From Lachnospiraceae bacterium (lineage in GTDB: Bacteria; Bacillota_A; Clostridia; Lachnospirales; Lachnospiraceae), in contig JAGCZE010000014.1 of assembly GCA_017960415.1 (NCBI GenBank), positions 1-10,758 of the forward strand: a stretch of DNA of 10,758 nt. The letters run 5' to 3'. Below the pieces are notes generated by a model. That model worked only from the letters and a program-made list of their open reading frames with translations, did not search any database and was not told where the DNA came from. The position numbers and the translations under genes were made by a program. This document shows, piece by piece, positions 6,032 to 10,758 of the stretch. The first letter of the stretch is position 1. Each line of letters starts with the position of its first letter.

Positions 6032-8914
6032 TTATTGTTTTGTAGGAGCCTTAATGTCTTTTTTTACAGCATTTCCGTAAATTGTTGCAAAATCATTCTT
6101 CATGGAAATGCATTTTATACCTAACTTCTCGTATGTACCGCGTTTCCCGGCAGCATCTGTTTCATCGCCCCATTCCCTTACTTCATCATCTGCCATTACC
6201 ATGCATGACAGCGAGCGGTACGGGTTGTTTGTGATGGTATAAACGCACATCGCGGTATCTCCGGAGCTGTTGCCGAAAGCGAGTACCGGCTGTTGCCCGA
6301 TCTCACGCACAATGGCATCCACCTTGCTCATCTTAGCATTTTCACCATAATAATTACCGTCAAAAACAACTTTATCGCCGCTCGTAAAGGTATAATCCGT
6401 ATCTGCCGCATTACCCTGGTTTGTTGCGGTATACCCATATTCTGTGCCTATGACGTTTGAAGGAGCGATCCCAAGAGTATCTTTGACGATCGCACGAACG
6501 ATATTGCGCTCTGTAGCAGTTACAATGTATATCTTAAAGCCGTTGTCCCGCAGATAATCGACTACTTCGACCATCGGCTTATAGAATGCATCGCCCCGCT
6601 TCATTCCTGTAAAACCTTCGGCATCGGAATCCATGAATCCTATCACATATTCTTCAAGTTCTGCCGGGGTAAGACCCTTGTATGCGACAGCTGCCATCGC
6701 CGCCTGTCTCGTGCTGATCCCCTGGGGTTTATCCTGCCATGCCGTATCCAGTATCTCCCGGGCTACGTTCTTAACCTCTTCCGATGGTGTATAGTCAGGA
6801 TTGTTCAATACATAGTCCGTAAATACCATATATTCAAAACACCGGGGATATGTTTCGCACATCAGTGTCCCATCAAGATCAAATACTGCAATCCTGTCTT
6901 CTTCAGGAATAAAATCCTTTCCGTTTATTTTTGTAACAGCTTCAACGTATGCCTTCAACTCACCGGCAACAGCCGAATTCCGGGTCCAGGATGCCAGACC
7001 GCTTATCCCCGCACCTCTTTCATATAACAGTTCTTCGGAATAAACATTCTTTCCGTTCGCATCGACTGTCAGCTTCGGAATATTTACCGGCAGTTTTCCC
7101 TGAGGAATACTCTGCCCGAAGGCTGAGCATACTGCAACCGCAACATTCAGATTGAAAGGACCATTGCCTTCTGCATCATGAGCGCTGCCGGAATAATTAT
7201 AAGCGCACATTGCCGCATCTGCATCCGGATAGCAGGCAACATCGTAAGGCAGACCAAGACTTAAGAGCGCTGCCTGTTGTTTTTTGGATTTATTAACCTG
7301 TTCTATCACATTGGTCAGCAATGCGTTCTTGCTCGCAGACTGTGATAATATCAAAACTCTGTCTGACTTCTTTACCGCCTTCAGGATATCCCGGTCATCA
7401 GCGGCAGCACCACTGTAAGAAAGGATCGTTATATCGGAAGGATTTACAAGTTCCTCCTTTTCAAGCCTCGTAACCGCATATTCCACTGCAGGACGACGGT
7501 AATCACTCGGTATCAGGATCAGTGTTTTCTTTCCGTTCTTACCGTCCAAAGGCAGCATGTTGCCATCATTTTTAAGCAATGTGATCCCCTGCTGTGCGAT
7601 CTCCCATTCCCTTTTATGATGTTCAGCATTTCCTACAACCGCTTTGGCCCGGGCTATCTGCTTTTTCTTTGAAACAGACAAGGTATTATCCATTATTCCG
7701 TTCTTGATCTTCAGCTTCAGGATCCTGGCAACGGAATCATCGAGTTCTTCTTCTTTTATGTCTCCCGCTTCCACTCTCGCAAGAAGCTTCTGCATATAAG
7801 CATCAACGTCAGGTAATGTATTAATCTCTTTATCTTTGTAAACATCTATTGAACACAGAAGGATATCAACGTCCGCATTGATCGCAAGTACTGCTGCATC
7901 TATCGCATCAAAATGAGAGGTTATGGCGCTCATATCCATCGCATCTGTCACTATTACGCCGTTATATCCCATGTCCTTACGCAGAACATCTGTCATAAGC
8001 GTACGTGAAAGTGTTGCAGGCAGATATACGTTCTTGCCGTCTGCTTTTGATACATATGTATTCTTCTCAATATTCGGAAATTGGATATGCGCTGTCATGA
8101 TCATATCAGCGCCTGCATCTATACCCGCCTGGAAAGGGATAAGCTCACATGCCTTGAGTTGTTTAAGTGTAAGTTCTGATAAAGGCAGACCGGTATGGCT
8201 GTCGGTATCAACATTGCCATGTCCGGGAAAATGCTTCAAGGCCGCCGATATATTGTTCTTGCCCAGCCCTCTAATAAATGCGGTCACATGTTCGGAAACC
8301 ATCTCAGGGTCGTCAGAAAAAGATCTTGTGCCAATGATCGGGTTATTCGGATTATTGTTAACATCGGATACCGGGGCAAAATCCATATTAAAACCGAGCG
8401 CTGCAATTTCCTGACCCAGCATATCCGCGCTCTCTTCGGTCAAAGTCACATCTGAGGTCGCTGCGAGACCCATATTACCTGATGAAGTGGTACCGAATGA
8501 TACGCGGTTAACCAGACCGCCTTCCTGATCAACACATACAAACATAGGTATCCCGTTCTTGGATTTCATCGCCGCAGATTGGCATTTTCTGATCAGGGTT
8601 ACCGTTTGTTCCGTATCCACGATGCTTCCGGCAAACAGTATAAAGCCGCCAAAATCGTATTTTTTCAGTATCTTCTCATATGATTTGGACGCTGCCGTAG
8701 TATTCTTACCGCCCGAACGCAGCGAAACGATCATCATCTGAGCAAGCTTCTGCTCAGTAGTCATACCCGAGATCAGCCTGTCTACACGTTCATCGATCGA
8801 AGCTTCCGTGTTCTTATCCTTCGCTGCAGCACTAACGGGATATGTAAAGATCACAGTTCCGAGGATTGCTACAACAGTCAGCATAGCAACAAGTTTTGAA
8901 AATAATTTTCTCAT
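6032..8914 (-). CDS. Secreted GH3 beta-N-acetylhexosaminidase-like enzyme fused to a HAD phosphatase domain (960 aa)
   Basis: Residues 1-30 are a signal peptide (hydrophobic core, cleavage near VSA-A). Residues about 45-380 form the GH3 catalytic domain. KHFPGHG (227-233) followed by D238-S-H240 is the NagZ-type loop with the Asp-His dyad that serves as acid/base in N-acetylglucosaminidases. D324 in VTDAMDM is the expected nucleophile. About 440-640 resembles the GH3 C-terminal domain (QQGITLLKND). From 670 a HAD domain begins: FDLDGT motif I (D679, D681), motif II T799 in IVTAT, a likely motif III Lys near 861-864, and motif IV GNSSGD ending at D886. All four HAD motifs look intact, with a cap segment between I and II. 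A secreted enzyme with both activities would remove GlcNAc-type residues and phosphate from wall or extracellular glycans; that coupling is inferred. The start at 8914 was chosen over ATG 8971 because GGAAGGGAG lies nine bases upstream and the signal peptide begins there. The PAP2-like gene follows. Confidence 0.85.
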   Translation of the reverse strand: MRKLFSKLVAMLTVVAILGTVIFTYPVSAAAKDKNTEASIDERVDRLISGMTTEQKLAQMMIVSLRSGGKNTTAASKSYEKILKKYDFGGFILFAGSIVDTEQTVTLIRKCQSAAMKSKNGIPMFVCVDQEGGLVNRVSFGTTSSGNMGLAATSDVTLTEESADMLGQEIAALGFNMDFAPVSDVNNNPNNPIIGTRSFSDDPEMVSEHVTAFIRGLGKNNISAALKHFPGHGNVDTDSHTGLPLSELTLKQLKACELIPFQAGIDAGADMIMTAHIQFPNIEKNTYVSKADGKNVYLPATLSRTLMTDVLRKDMGYNGVIVTDAMDMSAITSHFDAIDAAVLAINADVDILLCSIDVYKDKEINTLPDVDAYMQKLLARVEAGDIKEEELDDSVARILKLKIKNGIMDNTLSVSKKKQIARAKAVVGNAEHHKREWEIAQQGITLLKNDGNMLPLDGKNGKKTLILIPSDYRRPAVEYAVTRLEKEELVNPSDITILSYSGAAADDRDILKAVKKSDRVLILSQSASKNALLTNVIEQVNKSKKQQAALLSLGLPYDVACYPDADAAMCAYNYSGSAHDAEGNGPFNLNVAVAVCSAFGQSIPQGKLPVNIPKLTVDANGKNVYSEELLYERGAGISGLASWTRNSAVAGELKAYVEAVTKINGKDFIPEEDRIAVFDLDGTLMCETYPRCFEYMVFTDYVLNNPDYTPSEEVKNVAREILDTAWQDKPQGISTRQAAMAAVAYKGLTPAELEEYVIGFMDSDAEGFTGMKRGDAFYKPMVEVVDYLRDNGFKIYIVTATERNIVRAIVKDTLGIAPSNVIGTEYGYTATNQGNAADTDYTFTSGDKVVFDGNYYGENAKMSKVDAIVREIGQQPVLAFGNSSGDTAMCVYTITNNPYRSLSCMVMADDEVREWGDETDAAGKRGTYEKLGIKCISMKNDFATIYGNAVKKDIKAPTKQ

Positions 8915-8923
8915 TTTAAGCGT

Positions 8924-8932
8924 CTCCCTTCC
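8924..8932 (-). promoter_or_regulatory. Ribosome binding site that decides the GH3-HAD start
   Basis: On the minus strand GGAAGGGAG precedes ATG 8914 by nine bases. The longer in-frame ATG at 8971 has no comparable site and would add 19 polar residues before the signal peptide, so the shorter start is preferred. Confidence 0.7.
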
Positions 8933-9100
8933 TATCCGGTCATTATCTTTCATTAACTTCTTGGACTTCATTTACGGAATTATCAATTTTATTATTTTCT
9001 CCCTTTTTGATCATCCTCCCCTGTGAACGAGATCATTGCCTCATTTATTATCGTAAGCTGACTCGGCCCGATCCGGCAGGTCATCTCACTTATTGTACAA
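8933..9100 (-). other. Upstream region of the GH3-HAD gene, no confident promoter
   Basis: This AT-rich leader of the GH3-HAD gene shows partial -10-like boxes on the minus strand (GATAAT twice) but none has a good -35 at 16-18 bases. A possible 23-codon ORF (9014-8943) has a GGGGAGG touching its ATG with no spacer, so it is not called. No gene is supported in this stretch. Confidence 0.4.
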
Positions 9101-9132
9101 ATACCCCTCCCGGTTCTCACCAGGCGGGGTAT
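9101..9132 (-). terminator. Interrupted hairpin, probable weak terminator for the 9453-9133 transcript
   Basis: ATACCCC (9101-9107) pairs with GGGGTAT (9126-9132). Inside, CC/GG and GG/CC pairs continue after single mismatches around the loop TTCTCA. On the minus strand the sequence after the stem is TTGTACAATA, a poor U-tract, so termination may be partial. It lies between the truncated membrane ORF and the GH3-HAD gene. Confidence 0.45.
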
Positions 9133-9150
9133 CATTACAGACTTTCATAA

Positions 9151-9210
9151 CTCACAAGTCATTTACCTACAAGTCATTTACTCACAAATCATTTACTCAC
9201 AAATCATTCT
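9151..9210 (-). repeat. Four tandem 15-bp repeats, each an ATG-to-stop mini-ORF on the minus strand
   Basis: On the plus strand the units are CTCACAAGTCATTTA (9151-9165), CCTACAAGTCATTTA (9166-9180), CTCACAAATCATTTA (9181-9195) and CTCACAAATCATTCT (9196-9210). Read on the minus strand they give ATG-AYT-TGT-GAG(or AGG)-TAA in head-to-tail order, with stop and next start adjacent as TAAATG. No Shine-Dalgarno precedes them. The array could be an iterated regulator site, replication slippage, or non-coding sequence. Confidence 0.85.
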
Positions 9211-9232
9211 TCATATGAGTCTGTTATCTGAC

Positions 9233-9454
9233 TTATGCATTCTTGCGAATGGTATTTGCACACCAGAATATAACTATGGCGATCACAATAGCGGCCGAAC
9301 CGTCAAGGATTGTAGATACGGATGTATTTACCGCAAAATCAACGATCAGTGAGATAAGCGATAAAACCAGGGCAACGATGGCTGATAACAGAACAAATAT
9401 ACCTGCAACGATCATAAGTCCGATCAGTATTTCACCGAAATATACAACTGACTG
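9233..9454 (-). pseudogene. Truncated polytopic membrane protein (DoxX-like C-terminal remnant)
   Basis: The ATG at 9415 gives 60 residues: one long hydrophobic segment (IVAGIFVLLSAIVALVLSLI), a polar turn, and a second helix (AAIVIAIVIFWC) ending IRKNA. The protein-like reading continues upstream of the ATG in frame (VVYFGEILIGL, to 9448) with no start codon until two TAA stops at 9455-9460. That implies a longer parent gene whose 5' part is lost. The pattern FGEILIGL..AGIF is typical of DoxX-type membrane modules, some of which form the tail of NADH:quinone-oxidoreductase-like proteins; this assignment is tentative. No Shine-Dalgarno precedes ATG 9415. A perfect promoter lies immediately upstream, so the remnant is probably transcribed whether or not it is translated. 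Confidence 0.5.
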
Positions 9455-9459
9455 TTATT

Positions 9460-9488
9460 ATTATAATCACAAAAGTTCATTATGTCAA
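9460..9488 (-). promoter_or_regulatory. Perfect-consensus sigma-70 promoter, TTGACA-17-TATAAT
   Basis: On the minus strand TTGACA (9488-9483), a 17-base spacer (9482-9466) and TATAAT (9465-9460) match the vegetative consensus at all twelve positions and at ideal spacing. Transcription should start near 9453 and run through the truncated membrane ORF and the 15-bp repeats to the hairpin at 9101-9132, a transcript of roughly 350 bases. Confidence 0.8.
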
Positions 9489-9595
9489 GATTTAATATGT
9501 AAAAACCATAATTTCAAAAATTATTTTATCAATAGTTGTATTATCAATCTAATATTGCAATTTGTGTATGCAGCAGACATCCGTCACCGGACAGT
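9489..9595 (-). other. AT-rich spacer behind the symporter relic, no gene seen
   Basis: The stretch from the promoter to the relic's stop is AT-rich with frequent stops in all frames. A short TCCG-GTGA-CGGA hairpin just past the relic stop is too small, and without a U-tract, to be called a terminator. Confidence 0.4.
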
Positions 9596-10211
9596 TCACT
9601 TATTGTAAATATCCATGTTCAACATTTTTTCCTTTTTCGCCACGATCAGAGTAACCGCACCCAGCCCCGTTACATTACCGGTAGCAACATTTGCCACAAA
9701 TGTTACAGGAACCCATGAAAATACCGACAGCAAAGTACACGCATCCATTGAAATGACCATCTTTGCCATCGAGCAGAAGATCGCAAAAGGCATTACCCGG
9801 ATGATGATCTGTGTGATCTTTTCAACAACCATATATGCATCGGTCAAAAAGTCCTTTAAGACTTTGATCCTGTCCGACAGGGCACCACAGGCTATTCCCA
9901 GCATTATTGCCATAAAAATGATCTTCAGCATGTCGGATCTCAGAAACGGTGTTATAACGTCTGACGGAACGATCCCGATGATCCCCGGTTCTTCCGCTTA
10001 TACGGATACCGGTATTTCCCAATCGGGATATAACGGATACCGATATCTTATCTTCACGATCCCGGGCACACTCGGTCATTACCCTGAATACTTCCTCCGC
10101 GATCAGCGATGCCCGTACTGCTTCGCGGGAAGCGATCTTTTTCCTCTTCAGTTCATTGCGGACATGATCCACCGCGGCATCAAGTTGAGATAAATCTGCT
10201 AAAAAAACCAT
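9596..10211 (-). pseudogene. Relic of an ATPase-like domain / dicarboxylate-amino-acid:cation symporter fusion, with internal deletions and a frame break
   Basis: ATG 10211 follows the permease stop by seven bases, with AAGGGG 10 bases upstream. The first ~75 residues (MVFLADLSQLDAAVDHVRNE...LIAEE...ISVSV) resemble the start of an RsbW/HATPase-type domain. Near 9985 that frame loses sense, and the next frame picks up a DAACS (SLC1-like) symporter: GIIGIVPSDVITPFLRSDML, then KIIFMAIMLGI..., MPFAIFCSM... and TLLSVFSWV. At about 9710 the text jumps, still in frame, to a symporter C-terminus (NVTG...LIVAKKEKMLNMDIYNK). Relative to a full symporter of about 400 residues, the N-terminal helices and the core substrate/Na-binding region are missing. 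It cannot encode a working transporter. The second junction sits at a perfect 8-bp inverted repeat (9686-9704). Family labels rest on motif memory. Confidence 0.65.
9686..9704. repeat. Perfect 8-bp inverted repeat at the deletion junction in the symporter relic
   Basis: AACATTTG (9686-9693) and CAAATGTT (9697-9704) are exact reverse complements separated by CCA. The hairpin lies within about six bases of the point where the relic's reading jumps to the C-terminal segment, so it may have promoted or resulted from the deletion. Confidence 0.6.
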
Positions 10212-10218
10212 ATTTTTC

Positions 10219-10758
10219 TTACCCCTTAACTGCCCCTGCAGCCACTCCTTCCACAATGTGCTTCTGGCAGGACACATAGAAAATGATCACCGGAATGATG
10301 CTGAGCAATATCAAAGCCATAGTGGCTCCCAGATCAACTGTACCGTAGCTGCCCTTCAAATACTGGACATGTATCGGTATAGTCCTGTATTCCGTAATGT
10401 CAAGCACAAGCATGGGTAACAGATAATCATTCCAGATCCACATGATCTCAAGTATTCCTACAGATATAAGTGTAGGCTTCATCATGGGTATCACTATACA
10501 GAAAAATGTCTTTATGGGACCACAGCCATCTATAGAAGCCGCTTCCTCGACATCCACCGGTACGGATCTCACAAAACCTGAAAACATGAAAACAGCCATC
10601 CCGGCCCCGACTCCCAGATAAACAACAGGAATCGTAAAAGGCGTATTAAGGTGCAACTTATCGGCAGTCCTTGCCAGTGTATACATTATCATCTGGAAAG
10701 GCACAACCATTGAAAATATGCATAAGTAATAAAAAACCTTACATATAAGGCTGTTTAC
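10219..10758 (-). CDS. ABC sugar transporter permease, CUT1 family (MalG-like), N-terminus outside the window
   Basis: This is the inner-membrane permease of a binding-protein-dependent carbohydrate importer. The frame is open to the window edge: residues upstream of the first ATG (10710) continue the family pattern (VFYYLCIFS before MVVPFQMIMY), so 10710 is not the true start and about 100 or more N-terminal residues lie outside. The motif EAASIDGCGPIKTFFCIVIP is the EAA loop (EAA-x3-G-x9-I-x-LP type) that docks on the ATPase subunit. Later come the WNDYLLP segment, a hydrophobic helix (LILLSIIPVIIFY) and the standard MalG/UgpE-type end, GVAAGAVKG. The partner permease, binding protein and ATPase would be expected to the right. 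The sugar cannot be told from this part. The symporter relic begins seven bases after its stop. Confidence 0.9.
   Translation of the reverse strand, partial: VNSLICKVFYYLCIFSMVVPFQMIMYTLARTADKLHLNTPFTIPVVYLGVGAGMAVFMFSGFVRSVPVDVEEAASIDGCGPIKTFFCIVIPMMKPTLISVGILEIMWIWNDYLLPMLVLDITEYRTIPIHVQYLKGSYGTVDLGATMALILLSIIPVIIFYVSCQKHIVEGVAAGAVKG

Noticed and set aside
7923..8414. 163-codon plus-strand ORF inside the GH3-HAD gene
   Set aside because: It is a shadow of the GH3 domain on the other strand, with no SD and low-complexity composition.
8943..9014. Possible 23-codon leader ORF upstream of the GH3-HAD gene
   Set aside because: GGGGAGG abuts the ATG with no spacer, and the polar peptide shows no family pattern.
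9615..10193. 192-codon plus-strand ORF spanning the symporter relic
   Set aside because: It is antisense to the relic and has no SD or recognisable domain. Its length follows from the opposite-strand codon pattern, and it spans the frame break only by chance.
1..10758. CRISPR array, tRNA, rRNA, IS element or integrase
   Set aside because: No spaced repeats of 24-37 bases, cloverleaf, rRNA-like stretch or transposase/integrase motif was found on either strand.

Overview
The window looks like chromosome from a gut- or rumen-type Firmicute, most probably of the Lachnospiraceae. The grounds are moderate GC, strong AGGAGG-type ribosome binding sites, a very long secreted Ig/InlB-repeat surface protein, a CUT1 sugar permease, and secreted enzymes with Gram-positive signal peptides. 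Genus is not resolvable by eye. All family assignments come from motifs read in the translations; no database search was possible.

Layout. Positions 1-550 hold the C-terminal tail of an upstream gene (ends at 83, possibly Rpn/PD-(D/E)XK-like), a clear intrinsic terminator (174-221), a 39-codon ORF (362-481) and a second terminator (468-519) whose 5' arm contains that ORF's stop codon. Positions 551-5470 (+) encode a 1639-residue secreted modular surface protein: signal peptide, beta-helix-like region, several Ig-like modules, two InlB B-repeats, an Fn3-like module and a C-terminal Big_2 module, with no LPXTG anchor. A long hairpin terminator follows (5518-5560). From there to the right edge every supported gene is on the minus strand, so the two halves converge near 5.5-5.75 kb.

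Minus-strand half, in transcription order from the right edge. A CUT1 (MalG-like) ABC permease is cut by the window edge (10758-10219). Seven bases behind it lies a wrecked gene (10211-9596), read as an ATPase-like domain fused to a dicarboxylate/amino-acid:cation symporter that has lost internal segments and its frame. Next comes a consensus sigma-70 promoter (9488-9460) immediately before a truncated two-helix membrane ORF, then four 15-bp tandem repeats and a hairpin. The main enzyme follows (8914-6032): a secreted NagZ-type GH3 glycosidase with a complete HAD-type phosphatase domain at its C-terminus. Behind it, with a good RBS, is a small membrane protein (5980-5759) that carries only the last signature of PAP2 phosphatases.

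How the pieces may work together (inference). The GH3-HAD protein would act outside the membrane on amino-sugar or phosphosugar-containing glycans such as cell-wall material. The CUT1 permease could import a sugar, but a shared pathway is not shown. The intervals 5560-5770 and 9230-10211 look like decay zones holding gene remnants. The most unusual points are the GH3-HAD fusion, the multiply deleted ATPase-symporter relic, the leader ORF/terminator overlap before the surface protein, and the ATG-to-stop tandem repeats.
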